From Halocaridina rubra (lineage: Eukaryota > Arthropoda > Malacostraca > Decapoda > Atyidae): 64,000 bases of DNA. Both the position numbers and the translations under genes were made by a program. Positions 11,756 to 24,535 of the stretch are shown one piece after another. Below the pieces are notes generated by a model. The model was given only the letters and a program-made list of their open reading frames with translations, had not been told where the DNA came from and ran no database searches. Each line of letters starts with the position of its first letter. Position 1 is the first letter of the stretch. The stretch covers positions 1 to 64,000 of the forward strand of contig JAXCGZ010011610.1 of the NCBI GenBank assembly GCA_037179515.1, written 5' to 3'.

Positions 11756-13496
11756 CTGAAAGGAAGAGTACAGTTGAAATAGTTCCTAGATGTGTGATAG
11801 CCAAAGTCTACACAGTATAAACAAAACGACATACTATTTCCTCAACAAAGCTGCTGGATGGGTGTTATTATCCTTATAGAAACCCAAGCTTGTGTAGATA
11901 TAGCTTTACAATAGAACTTCACATAACTAAAGGAGCACTGTACGAGCCAGCTGAGTATGAATGAGGAAATAAAGCTTACAACAGGTAGGAGGCTTCCATC
12001 TTTTCCTTCCTATCTACATATGGGTCTGACGTTAAGAAGCTTTATGAACCATCTCAGGGTCCTAGAGAGTTGAACTTGGGATATCTTACGAAGAAACAAG
12101 ATGCTATACTTACTGGTTCTCAATGTATCTGGTACTCCTAAGTTTTATTTAATTAACTTATACAAATAATAAACATTAATGATTACAGTAGGCATCATAA
12201 ATTTCAAATACTGTACATACATATTATGAGTTCAAACCAAATAAAAAAGCTACCCTAGCAATATATATTCTAAGGCTACTGCAATTGTTTACATCATGTT
12301 GCCAAATCAAAATGAGTTCAGATTCTCATAACACCAAAGAGTATGTATATGAGCCAGATCCTCTTGTGTTGCTTTAATTTTTGTATTACCAATCAAAACT
12401 CATCTATACACTAAACATAGCGATAAACTGTACCAATCAATAAAAACAAGCACAGCTGTAATTTACATACTCCAAAAGAAATCCTAAAATATATATTTTG
12501 GAATATCATTTACTTTTTCATATAAAATACAACCAGCAAAGTTGTACTGCTGTCAGGGCAGTGAAGAACATGATATCTGCATAATTCATACAATATATTG
12601 TAGGGGGGACATTCAAATGTGCATTATTCAGAAACAGTATTGATTAATTAAAGAAAGTCACAGATGTAAACCCTCTAAGTTTTTAGGTCAGAAGTGTAAG
12701 GGTAAGTAAAAGGATGCCTTTTACATAATATGTATTGGAACTAGTTAAACCACAAACATAGCCTAACTACGTTGTGTTGCTTGTTCATACACTGTTCACA
12801 GAACAAGCGCCTTGGGAAACATTTTTTGACCACATCATCCTCTGAACTGTTCTCCCTCAATTGATTAAATATAGTTACAAGGAAGAAGAGATTAGAAGAG
12901 GATGATGTGCTTAACAGAAATTATTGCAAGAAACGAGTAAAGCTCATCGATCCCACATAAAAGTGTTAGAGGTGAAAGACAAAGTGGTGCATAAAACAAG
13001 GTCAACTTTCAGTTGCAGTATTTTGATTATCAATTATCCTCTCACCAAAGCATCTATAGCTGATTGTCTTTGAAGCTTGTTTTCTTTATCAAATCAACAA
13101 TTTCTTCTGTACTAAACATACAGTTTTCCAAATCAATTTAATGTATATATATTGTGTGTGGTTTTCACTACTGATAAGAATTACTGTGCTCTAAAATATG
13201 TGACTTTGATAAGGCTGCTGGGATATGTAATGGGAGCAAAGGGAGAGTATGGTGCATAACCTCAGGTAACATTAGTAGAGATGTATTTAACATCCCCTTT
13301 CAAAAACTGCCTGCAACAATACCTAATTTTTGCATTTACCTTCAACAATATTAGCTTCCATGAATAATATCCAAAAAATTATATGGCTTAACAATTCATA
13401 TTTGATATGATATAGATTAATCTATAAACCTAACCTAATACAACGATTTGATATTTTGCCTGTTAAAAATAATCAACAACTAATACTTCATTCATC
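11756..13496. other. Non-coding DNA upstream of phosphatase exon a
   Basis: Presumed intron, since exon a begins with an acceptor. No upstream exon could be identified here. Confidence 0.5.
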
Positions 13497-13885
13497 ATAT
13501 ACCTTGGCTGTTTCCCTCAATTTGGGGGGTAGCCGACTTAAAAAAAAAGAAATAAAAGAAACAATAAGAGGATTACTTTGCTCTATGAGCAATGACAAGG
13601 GAGCTAACGACTGTTCAGATGGCACTGCTGGAGTGCCACAGCCCCTCCTGCCCCCTCTTCCACAACCTGTGTTGCTTCATAATGCCAACTCCCCTACTGC
13701 CCCTACCACAGGGCTACCTCTGTAAGATGCAGCCCTGTGGTAACAGCAAATGCCCATCAGAGCTGCGTCACAATCGCCCGCCACTTACTCCTATTCCTAG
13801 CACGCTCACTTGCTTCCCTCACATCCATCCTCCTATCAGTCAGGGCTCTCCTTACTCCATCCTTCCGTCCAAACCTAGGCCTCGA

Positions 13886-13958
13886 CTGCTGAAAAAGGTG
13901 ATGAATGCGAGAGTTGATTTCTCCCATCAACTCTCGCATTCATCACCTTTTTCAGCAG
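13886..13958. repeat. 33-bp perfect inverted repeat inside LINE2
   Basis: Arms 13,886-13,918 and 13,926-13,958 are exact reverse complements around a 7-nt spacer. In the sister copy near 36,885-36,950 only one arm exists, and a different sequence occupies the place of the other. The palindrome therefore arose here by templated copying. Confidence 0.95.
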
Positions 13959-14815
13959 GCTTTCATCAGCCATCCTCTACACATGGCCAAACCATCTCAG
14001 AACATTCATATCTACTCTGGCTGCCAATTCTCTCCTTACACCCGTTCTTGCTCTCACCACTTCATTCCTAACCCAATCCAACCGAGATACACCAATCATA
14101 CTCCTCAGGCATTTCATCTCAAACACATTTAGTTTCCGTCTCTCACTTACTTTCATACCCCATAACTCTGATCCATACATCACAGTTGGCACAGCCACTT
14201 TTTCATACAAAACTTTCTTAACATTCATTTCCAACCCTCTATTCTTCATCAATCCTTTCAACGCACCCAACACTTTACATCCTTTATTCACTCTGTGACA
14301 CACATCTGCAGCTATAAACCGAGCCTAAATACTTAAACTGATCAACTTCCTCAAGTGTCTCTCCATTCAACATAACATTCAATACAGCACCATCCTCATT
14401 TCTTGTACACCTCATAACCTAACTCTTTCCCACATTCACTCGCAACTTTCTTCTCTCACACACCATTCCAAATTTTGACACTAACTGACACAGCTTCTCC
14501 TCTGAATCTGCCACCAAGAGTGTGTGACTGGTACTGTTTACAATTTGTGAGCTCTCCAATATTTAGGAATAAACAAGAGACCGTGACCTGCTACGGACAT
14601 TAAATCACCCAAGCAAGGTATCTAAGACCACAGTGACTCTCTAGAGGGTTTTGCAGGAGTTGTGAGTAGTGCTGAACTTGCTTTTTTTTAAGTGAAATAT
14701 ATGAGAGATATGAATCCCTACTCTACATCCCCTCTTGACCCGTTGGCTGACTTCTGCGCATGCGCACTGGTGTTGTGACGTCACTGAGCTTCCACCGCGG
14801 CTCTGCTTAACAACA

Positions 14816-15607
14816 ATGGATCCAACTGTTATTGCCAAACTATTGGAATCTCAAGAAAATGCATATAAGAATGCTATGGAGGTAATGGTGAAACAGTTTA
14901 ATGACAGGATAAAATCACTCGAATCCACACTTTTCGACCTGACGACAAGCCTGGAGTTCAGCCAGAAAGAAATTGATGACCTCAAATCGACTATTAAAAT
15001 TCATGAGAAAGAAAAGAGTAACGACAAAAAAACAATCGATAATCTATCTCAACAAATAAATTCTGCAAATCAACAAATAACCACCTTAGAAGAACGCTTG
15101 AATTACCAAGAAGACTATTCCAGAAGAAACAACATCCGATTAAGCGGTGAAGAGGAGAGACACGATGGGGAGACCTGGGAGCAAACAACGACGATGGTAT
15201 CAGCCCTGATAGCCGATACATTACAGCTAGAAGGCATGACGTTGGAGAGGGATCTCAGGGTGGGACCACTTCGTGATGACAAACCTCGCACCATAGTGGC
15301 TCATTTCTCTCACTAATGTGACAGAGAGACGGTCATGTGAAATGCCAAAAAGTTGAAAGGCACCAAGATCTACCTTAATGATGACCTGTGTGCCGCATCA
15401 CAGGCAATAAAATCTGCACAGATACCACAACTAAAAAAGGCTAGATCAGAAGGGAAATTTGCCTACTTTAAACATACGAAGCTAACAGTGAAGGAACGAT
15501 ATGACATCGAGAGTGTGGCTGGTGCTGTGGGTGGCGTGGATGAGGAGTTGACCAGGATCGGTGGTGCGGGAGGTGGGGGACGCAGGAGTGGGGGGGCGGG
15601 AGAGTGA
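14816..15607 (+). pseudogene. L2-like LINE ORF1 (coiled coil, RNA binding), frameshifted
   Basis: The ATG at 14,816 opens MDPTVIAKLL followed by a long heptad-rich segment (roughly residues 20-105), then YSRRNNIRLSG..E..GETWEQT, the hallmark RRM-type start of L1/L2 ORF1 proteins. A frameshift and stop fall near 15,316. The C-terminal part (KGTKIYLNDDL..A, then a lysine-rich KLTVKERYD) continues from about 15,353. The last 30 codons are GC-rich and glycine-rich, unlike the rest. The normal role is RNA binding and nucleic-acid chaperoning for retrotransposition. Confidence 0.8.
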
Positions 15608-15773
15608 TATGTTATCACCCGCACCCCCTCCTGCCGTGTCTCCCGCCACGGGAGCTATAAAACGCTCGCACCTTAAACCAATAAATGGCCGGAAGAACCC
15701 GGTAAGATATGGTAGAAGTAAATGGTAGCTTGTAAGTCAGCAATGTAAAAGTAGTATAATTTATTTCTTCACC

Positions 15774-16724
15774 ATGGCTGTAAATAGATACCTCCCATAC
15801 TATTCCATTAGTGACGATGAACTTATAAGGCTAACAAACAACGACAAAGTACTTCCCAATTATTTACGTATCAATGAGCTTGATAAGATGATATTTAACC
15901 CACTTGATCTTGAAAATGAAATAGATTTGTTTTTTAATAATACGAGAAACGCAACTAACACTTTTTCAATTTATATATACTTAAATGAACTGTATTCAAA
16001 TTTAAATAAATCTAATGCATTTTCGGTTTTGTGCATGAACATTAGAAGTCTTGCAAATAATATTCAAATATTTGTTGATCAATGTTTAACAGAAAATAAT
16101 ATATGTGATGTAATGGGTTTTTTTGAGACTAGGCTGGATAATGATATGGAATCATTGTATAATATAACAGGGTACAATATGTTCACTCAGAACAGAGACA
16201 GGAAAGGTGGAGGTGTATGTATGTATGTAGCTAATAAGTATAGCTCGAGTGTTATAAAGGAGTACAGTATAATGGAACGATTCATTGAATGTGTTAGTGT
16301 ACAGGCACATAACGGTAAGGAAAATTGCTTCTTTGCATCTGTATATAGACCACCAAAGGGGAACATGCCTGAATTCCTTGAAGCTTTACTGAAAGTATTT
16401 GATTTTGCAGCAAGAAAAAAGTACAAAACTATTTATTTATTCGGTGATTGGAACTTAGATTTGTTTAAAATAAATGATCAAAGAGTAACTGATTTTATAA
16501 ACTTAATGTATTCACGTGGCTGCTTTCCAATAACTACTAAACCTATGAGAGTAACTGAAAATAGTGCATCTCTAATCGATCATATCTGGACCACAAATCT
16601 TGAAGACAACATAAGTAATTACATAGTGTACACCGACATAACAGATCATTTCGCAGTATACTCCCAGTTTAAAGAAGAAGAACATAAATTTGATGCATAT
16701 GTAGAAAAAAAGACATTACTCTAA
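15774..16724 (+). pseudogene. L2-like LINE ORF2, endonuclease part
   Basis: The 316-codon frame starts MAVNRYLPYY. The apurinic-type endonuclease domain shows CMNIRSL, FFETRL, GGGVCMYV, ASVYRPP, LFGDWNLD, LIDHIW and ITDHFAVY in order. It ends early because of a frameshift, and 16,725-17,230 between the EN and RT shows several stops. In the live element this and the following RT would be one polyprotein. Confidence 0.85.
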
Positions 16725-17233
16725 TGATAACATAGCTAAATTTACTAGAGATATATCACATGAAAAATGGCAACATATCATTGACCTAAATAATGCAAAT
16801 GAAGCTTTTAATAAATTTCACTGTACATTTAGAGATAAATTCTAGATGGCTTTCCTCTAAGAAAATCGACTGTAAATAATAAAAACAACAGATACGCACA
16901 CATAACTGCAGGATTAAAAAATAGTATCAAAGAAAAACACCGATTAGCAAGGCTTGCATCAAAATGGCCTCTGTCTTTTGGAACCAGATATAAAGCTTAC
17001 AGGAACAAATTAGTAACACTATTCCGAGCTGCAAAAAATAGATAATTCAGGATAAGCTTAAGAAGGAACAAGGAAACAGCAAGTCCACCTGGAATACAAT
17101 AAACAGCCTAATGGGATGAAAACAAATTAATCATTCAAAGGAAATCAAATTAAAAAATGATAATGACCACACTGCTAATATCTTAAATAATCATTTCTTA
17201 ACTATAGCACAACCAACACAGGAACAACAAAAT

Positions 17234-18825
17234 GTGCAACAAAACTCACACCGACAGTTTCTTAATAATCCACCAGACTTTTTGTTTTACTTGTATCCTG
17301 TAACAAGGGAGGAAGTCACTAAATATATAAAAACCTTAAAACCAAATACAGCATCGGGATATGATGAAATTCCATCAAAACTACTCCAGGTCACTGCCCA
17401 TTACATTGGTACCCCACTTACCCACATAATCAATCTATGTTTTCAGCAAGGATGTTTTCCAGACAAACTAAAAAGTGCTAAAGTAATACCTATATTTAAG
17501 TCAGGCACTGTAGATGATGAAAATAACTATAGACCTATATCTATCTTACAGTCTTTAAGTAAAGTGTTTGAAAAAGCGATTGTTCACAGACTTAAAGAAT
17601 TCCTTGAAAAGTTCAACCTATTATCCGAAAATCAATACGGATTCCGTAATAATAAGACCACTGAAAAAGCAATAATGAACTTTACATGTGATGTTTATCA
17701 AAATTTGGAAAATAAAAACTTTGTTGCAGGGGTTTTCCTAGACTTGTCCAAAGCATTTGACTCATTAGACCATGATATACTAATAGAAAAACTAACTTGT
17801 GTGGGTATTAGGGGAACACCATTACAGTTATTTAATAGCTACTTGAAAAATAGAAAACAAGCCGTATATTGTAATGGGAAAGCATCTTTGATGCAAACTA
17901 TTGAGAGGGGTGTACCACAGGGATCAATACTGGGCCCATTGTTATTTTTAGTTTATATAAATGATATTTCCAATGCCAGTAATAAATTCAAATATATTCT
18001 TTATGCAGATGACACCAACCTTCTCTTACATGATAATAACCTTGACCACCTGCATTCAGTTTTAAATAGTGAACAAGAAAAACTTAACAACTGGGTCTCT
18101 GTTAATAAATTAAAGCTAAATGTTTCCAAAACTGACTATATCTTATTTCAAAATAGATCTGTAGTACACAATATTGGTCAAGTTAATATGAATGGGTATG
18201 AAGTTAAAAGAGTTGCTTGTAAGAAATTTTTGGGAGTAATTATTGATGAAAATTTAACTTGGAAATATCATATTCAATCTATCTGCTCAAAACTGTCCAA
18301 GACGTGTGGAATTTTGTATAAAATTCGCCATAACCTAACAAATGAGGCCTTAAAAAGCATATACTATTCCCTGTGTTATCCTCATACTATATACTGTTTG
18401 TCCATCTGGGGTTGTACTTGGCCGTCATTTGTAAGGGATGTATTGGTAACTTAGAAAAGACTGATCAGAACTATTACATATAGTGGAAAATATGACTCAA
18501 CTTCCTCTTTATTCAAGAGCTAAACTTGCTTAAATTTAATTACTTGATACAATATTTCTGTCTTATTATTATACATAGTGATGTTAATGATAACAGAAAA
18601 TTATTTAGATTTATTCAACACAACCATGGAACCAGAGGTAACAATATAAATTTGATATGTCCACAGCTGAGAACAACCTTGTACAAATTTTCTATTCACT
18701 GTTTTGGCCCAAAATGTTGGAATGCATTACCAGAAGATTTAAAAACAATAACTGGCACAACTTTATTTAAAAAGAAACTCAAACAGCATTTATTTACTAG
18801 GCAAAATCAAGCAGCTGTTGAGTAA
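17234..18825 (+). pseudogene. L2-like LINE ORF2, reverse transcriptase part
   Basis: A 406-codon open stretch carries RT motifs in order: NTASGYDEIPSKLL, KVIPIFKSG, NYRPISIL, YGFRNNKTT, FLDLSKAFDSLDH, RGVPQGSILGPLLF and catalytic YADD near 18,004. It is broken near 18,454 and resumes at 18,526 with the C-terminal region (FGPKCWNALPEDLK). Only a few disabling mutations are seen, so it is fairly young. Confidence 0.87.
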
Positions 18826-19512
18826 TAATTAATACAGTATTGGTGTATCATTATGTCCAGGTTTAAGGTCAGGCTACTGTTTTGTTTTATTACAAGATAA
18901 GTATGAGATTGCTATATTGGAGCTTTTGTTAATTATTGCCGTCATACTTTAAATTATGTGAAATGTATATTAAACTGCATGCCAAGGAGCTCTTGCTCAG
19001 CACGCTAGTGCCTCTGAATATAATGTACATATTTATTCCTGTATGTATACTAAATATTTGGCAATAAAATCTATGACAATGACTATGACCACCACAGTAT
19101 CATCTGCAAACAGCAACTGATTCAGCTCCCACTCGTTATCATCCCCATCTACCATTCTCAAACCTCGACCACGCACTCGATCATTCACCTCTCTAACGAC
19201 AGCATCAATATACAAACTGAACAGCCATGGAAGCATCACACATCCCTATCTCAGTCCCACACTCACTGGAAACCACTCACTCACTTTGCTCCCTACCCTA
19301 ACACAAGCTCTACTGCCCTCATACAAACTCTTCACTGCTTGCAACAGTCTACCATCAATTCCATATAACCTCAAAACATTCCACATTGCCTCTCTATCAA
19401 CTCTATCATAAGCTTTCTCAAGATCCAAAAATGCAAAATCCACATCCTTTTCCTTTGCTAAATATTTCTCACATAACTGCCTAACAATAAAAATCTGATC
19501 TATACAACCTCT

Positions 19513-22500
19513 TCTTTTTCGTGCACATCTTTTCCCACTTATATGTGGGGTCGATGTTTCCGGCCAGTGTTCTCCATATGTTCCTGTCCCATACCTCATC
19601 ACCCATCAAACCTTTAGACCTCAGCTCGTCATTGATGCAATCCATCCACATATGCTTTGGTCTCCCCCTCCCTCTCCTAACCTGTATATCCATTTCCATC
19701 TCCTTCCTCCCAACATACTGTTCATCCCTCCTAACGACATGACCATACCATCTTAGTCTACTTTCTTGTATCTTATCTGATATTTCTCTAACTTTTGAGG
19801 TACCTCTAATTACCTCGTTTCTGATCTTATTTCTTCTTGTCATCCCACACATCCATCTCAACATCCACATCTCTGCCACATGCAGTTTTTTCTCTTGTCT
19901 TCTTCATTGCCCATGTCTCTGCTCCATACATCATTGCAGGTCTAACAACTGTCTTATGAACTTTACCCCTCAACTTAATCCCTATTCCCCTGTCGCATAG
20001 CACCCCAGACACTTTCTACCAGTTCATCTATCCCGCTTGTATTCTGTTGGTTATTTCTGACTCTAGGTCACCATCCTCTGCTACTGTTGATCCTAAATAC
20101 TTGAACTTTTCAACTCTTTTCAACACTTCCCCCTGCAAAATGACCTCCCCATTCTCATCATCTCTCAACCTCAAGTACTCTGTCTTCTTCCTGCTGATTC
20201 TCAGTGCTCTATCCTCCATCACTCTTCTCCACTCCTCAAGCTTCTCCTCCACTACCTCTCGTCTTTGTTACACAGTACAATGTCATCTTCAAAGAGCATA
20301 CACCATAGTAATTGATCTCTTATACCCTGGGTTAGTACATCCAAGACCAGATCAAACAGATATGGACTCAAAGCAGACCCTTGATGCAGACCAACATTTA
20401 CTGAGAGACTTTTCGTCAACCCCACACTGCTCTTAACATTTGCCTCTGCCCTCTCATACATATCTTGGATGATTCTTACATATTTCTCGGGGACTCCCTT
20501 TTCTCTAACACACCTCCACACCTCTTGACGTGGTACTCGATCATATGCCTCTTCCAGGTCAATAAAGACCATATGCAGTCCTTTCTGTTTCTCCCGATGC
20601 TTTTCCATCATTTGTCTCAAGGCAAATATGGCATCCACTGTCCCTTTTCCAGGCATGAAGCCAAACTGTTCATCTCCAATTGTCGTTACCTCTCTGAGTC
20701 TCCTTTCTATGATCTTCTCCCATATCTTCATAGTATGACTTAACGACTTTATACCTCTATAGTTTCCACACTCCTGAATGTCTCCCTTCCCTTTATAGAT
20801 TGGGATGACTAGGCTACCTCTCCACTCCTCTGGCATCTTTTCCTGACTAAAGATCTTTTGCATTAAGTCCCACAAGATATCTATGCCTTCCTCTCCAAGA
20901 CTCTTCCATACTTCCACTGGCATCTTATTAGGTCCTGCTGCCTCTCCATTTTTCATTTTCCTTACTGCCAGCTCTACCTCTCTTCTAGCCACTGTTGTTG
21001 TATCTGCTTCATTTGGAAGTCCATCTTCAAATATTGCTCTTGGGTTCTCTTCATTTAGTAATCCTTCAAAATAAGATTCCCATCTGCTTTTTATTTTATC
21101 CTCTTCTGCTAGAGCTACTCCATGGTTATCCTTTATTTATCTTACTTGGGTCAGGTCCTTGAATGCAGCATCTCGGGCCTTGGCAATTCGCCATATTTTC
21201 TTCTCTCCTTCTGGTGTTTCCAGCTCTTCATAGACTTCATTCAATGTCTCTGCCTTCGCTTTTGCTACTGCTATTTTTGTCTCCTTCTTTGCCTGCTTGT
21301 ACTCTTCTTTATCCTGCTCTAGGCCTGATAAATCTGCCTTTGTCTTAGTTTCTTTCTTGTTCTTCACCCATTCTTGCACTTCCTCATTCCACCACCATGA
21401 CTCTTTTATCATTTGGGGGTTTCCTTCCTGATGACTTTCCAAGTACCTCCTCACCAACCCTCAAAATCACCTTTCTATTCTCTGTCCACCATTCTTGTAC
21501 ACCCTCATGCAACCTTATGTCCATTCTCGGCTTCTTACTCTTCCTACATTTCCTGAGCCTGCAATCAGTTACTACTATCCTATGTTGCACTGATACACTC
21601 TCCCCAGTTATTACCTTACAGTTGCTAATCTCCTTCAGATGGTCTCTCCTACACAACAATATATCTATCTGGCTCTCCCTCCCACCACTACTGTATGTAA
21701 TCAATCTGTTTTCCTTTTTCTCAAAGAATGTGTTGACCAATGCCAGATCAAATGCCACTGCAAAATCAATCACTCTCTCTCCCCCCTCATTTCTCTCGCC
21801 CACCCCCAAGCCCCCATGAACTCTACATATCCCAGCCCGCCCAATTCCCAAGTGGCCATTTAGATCTCCCAAAATTACCCTCTCCCTTATAGGAATTGTT
21901 CTAAGCTCCAGGTCCATCTCCTCCCAAAATACATCCTTCTCCTCCGCTTTACAACCAGTTTGTGGGGCATAGGCACATACCACATTGACTACCGTAACTC
22001 CAGTCCCAGCCTTAAACTCATAATTCTGTCACTCTTTCTATTCACACCAAGTAAAATTTCCTTCAGGTCTTTGGATAGTATTATTCCTACACCATTCCTC
22101 CCTTCCTCATTTGCTCCACTATAGAACAATTTGCAACCCTCACCTAGTTCCCTCGCCTTATTTCCTTTCCACCTGGTCTCCTGCACACACAGCACTCCAA
22201 TTCTCCTCCTCTCAATCAGGTCCACCAATTTTCGCCCCTTCCCAGTCATCGTCCCCACATTAAGAGTGCCCATCCGCAGCACCTCATCTGACACTCTCCC
22301 TCGAGCTTGCCTCTTCAACCCAGCCCACCCATATTCTGGGTAGCCCTTGCTGTCTTTCCGGAGGGGTCAGGCGAAGCCCCAACGTGTCGCCTAAGGGGAA
22401 CACCCTAGTATGGTGACTATTCTCGTTATCTGTACTGGCCATATTTTGGTTTTGGCAAAATTTTTATGGCTGGATGCCCTTCCTGCTGCAAACCCTCCCC

Positions 22501-22564
22501 ATTTACCCGGGCTTGGGACCAGCACCAAGTTGAGGCTGGCTTGCCCCCCTCAGTGGCTGGATTA
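19513..22564 (-). mobile_element. RTE-clade LINE inserted into LINE2
   Basis: A 3.05-kb insertion is flanked by the 15-bp direct repeat ATCTATACAACCTCT (19,498-19,512 and 22,565-22,579). On the minus strand it encodes an endonuclease from 22,318 (MGTLNVGTMTGKGRKLVDL, CVQETRWKG, LGDLNGHLG, VCAYAPQTG) and an RT at 20,992-20,252 (NGEAAGP, IYKGKGD.QECGNYRGI, FGFMPGKGT, FIDLEEAYDRVPR). A C-terminal region with RLRWYGHV and RGRGRPKHMW follows. Frameshifts occur near 21,984, 21,400, 21,100, 20,252 and 19,880. The catalytic box reads FEDD instead of F/YADD, so the enzyme is dead. Confidence 0.9.
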
Positions 22565-24535
22565 ATCTATACAACCTCTACCTCTCCTAAAACCACTCTG
22601 CATTTCCGCAATCACATTTTCTGTCTTATCCCTAATCCTATTACTCAGAATCCTACCATACACTTTTCCTACCACACTCAACAAACTTATACCCCTAAAA
22701 TAACAGCATTCATACACATCTCCCTTACCTTTGTATAAGGGCACTATACAAGCAATCACCCATTCCACTGGCATCATTGACAACATAAAGCATATATTGA
22801 ACACTCTCACTAACCATTCCAATGCAGTCACACCCCCTTCTTTCAACATCTCCGCTCTCACACTACTCGTTCCAGGTGCTTTACCTGCTTTTGTTTCATC
22901 CAATGCCTTTTCACCTCCTCTCTTGTAATCTCTTTCATTTTCATCTCCCATTACTGGCATTTGAACACCCCCCACTGCCACTATAGCTGCCTCTCTATCT
23001 TCCTCAACATTCAGCAACCACTCAAAATATTCTGCCCATCTTTTCCTTGCATTGTTCCCTCTTATGTCCATTCACATCTTTCACTGTCTCTTCCATCCTC
23101 GATCCACCCTTCCTTACTCTCTTCACTTCTTTCCAAAACTTCTTTTTGTTCTCCTCATATGACCTACTAAAATCCTGTCCCCACCTAACATTTGCCAACC
23201 TCCTCTTCCTCTGCCTTCCGCTTGGTTTCCATATTTTTCTCCCTATATCTTTCATACTTCTCCCTACTGTTACACTGCAGCCATTCCTCAAAAGCCCTCT
23301 TTTTCTCTTCCACCTTCATTTTTACCCCTTCATTCCACCACTTGCTGCCCCTCCTCATGCCACCTCCAACAAACCTCTTTCCACATACATCACTTGCATG
23401 TCCCACAAAACATTCTTTCATCAACCCTCATTCCTCCCCTAACTCCCCAACTTCTCTTTCTTTCACCCTGTCATATGCCACTTTCAACCTGTCCTGATAT
23501 TCCTGTCTCTTCTCAGGCTTTTTCAATTCTTCCACCTTCACCACTTCCCTTCTACATCTTCCCACTCTATATACCCACTCTTTTGCTACTACCACTTTTG
23601 CTTCAACCAAAATATGATCAGACATCCCAGCACTCACACCCCTAAATGCATGCACATCTTTCACTCTACCAATTATTCTCTTTGCTATCAACACATAATC
23701 CATCAATGCTCTTTCTTTCACTCTTCCATTTGCCTCTCTCATCCATGTATACTTCTTTATTAACTTCTTCTTGAAAAAATTATTACCTATCACCAACTCT
23801 TGCTTCACACACATATCTAACAGTCTCTCGCCACTCTCATTCCCACCTGGTACCCCATACTTTCCTACAACACCTTCTACTTCTCCATCACCCACTCTGG
23901 CATTCAAGTCACCCAACACAACTACATAGATCCTTCTACTCATACCATCCACATACCTAGTTAACTCATTCCAGAATTCATCCCGCTCTTCCTCACTTCT
24001 CTCACATCCTCGTCCATATGTACTACCAGAAGCCCAAAATTCCCTACCTATCCTAACCCTCACCCACATTAGCCAAGATGACACTTCTTTCCATTCCACT
24101 ACCTTATTTACCATCCATTCACTCGGCAATAATGCCACACCTTCTCTCGCTCTCCCCCTTTTAACCCCAGACACCATACCTGTCGCCTCACCAAATGCCA
24201 CTTCTCCTTTTCCTTTCATCTTCGTCTCACACAATGCCAATACATCCATCCTCCTCCTACCAAACATATACCCAATCTCACATCTTTTGCTCTCTATTGT
24301 ACTACAACCACGCACATTTAGACACCCCAAAACTAAAGTTTGGGGAGAAGTTACTCTCCCCTCTACTCCCCTTCTTCTTTGACGTCTCGCAGGAGGTTAA
24401 TACAAAGGGGGTATTCCCAGTCCCCTCACCCCGTCAACTTTTAGTCGCCTCTTATGACACACAGGGAATACACTGGGGTTATTCATTGATGTTGTGCCAG
24501 CCACCACTAACTAGTTTAAATCATGTCTCCCCTTT

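Larger units (their letters stand above)
14517..19088 (+). mobile_element. L2/Crack-like LINE inserted into LINE2
   Basis: A near full-length 4.57-kb element flanked by the direct repeat CCACCA (14,511-14,516 and 19,089-19,094), which interrupts LINE2 beside its FADD motif. It carries ORF1 (14,816-15,607, frameshifted) and ORF2 (15,774-18,825, broken). The 3' end is AATAAAATCTATGACAATGA followed by a CTATGAC-type tail. Motifs (NYRPISILQ, FLDLSKAFDSLDH, GVPQGSILGPLLF, YADD) place it in the CR1/L2/Crack/Daphne group. Frameshifts near 15,316 and 16,700 and in the 18,450-18,530 region indicate it is dead. Confidence 0.88.
13497..24535 (-). mobile_element. RTE-like LINE ('LINE2') minus copy, split in three
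   Basis: The element reads right to left in three parts. 24,535-22,580 holds a 5' region, an endonuclease (ETKMKG, LGDLNARVG near 23,905, MSDHILVE near 23,600) and the start of the RT (SGFRRGRGCID). 19,497-19,095 continues with QIFIVRQL, FLDLEKAYDRV and FADDTVVV. 14,510-13,497 holds the RT C-terminal domain (YLGSV, LRWFGH, RGRPRFG region) and the 3' end (CCCTCAATTTGGGGGGTAGC). The two gaps are later LINE insertions. Frameshifts and stops make it non-functional. The large RT and EN with YKGKGD.YEC..FRGIS suggest an RTE-related clade, but the clade is uncertain. A second, plus-strand copy lies at 29,180-37,318. Confidence 0.85.

Noticed and set aside
15520..15610. GC-rich Gly-rich stretch as a separate gene or CpG island
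   Set aside because: It lies inside the L2-like ORF1 end and looks like a local repeat expansion.
21397..23645. Plus-strand Ser/Leu/Pro-rich frames such as 21,397-21,819 and 23,047-23,442
   Set aside because: They are antisense to the RTE and LINE2 coding strands and have no domain features.
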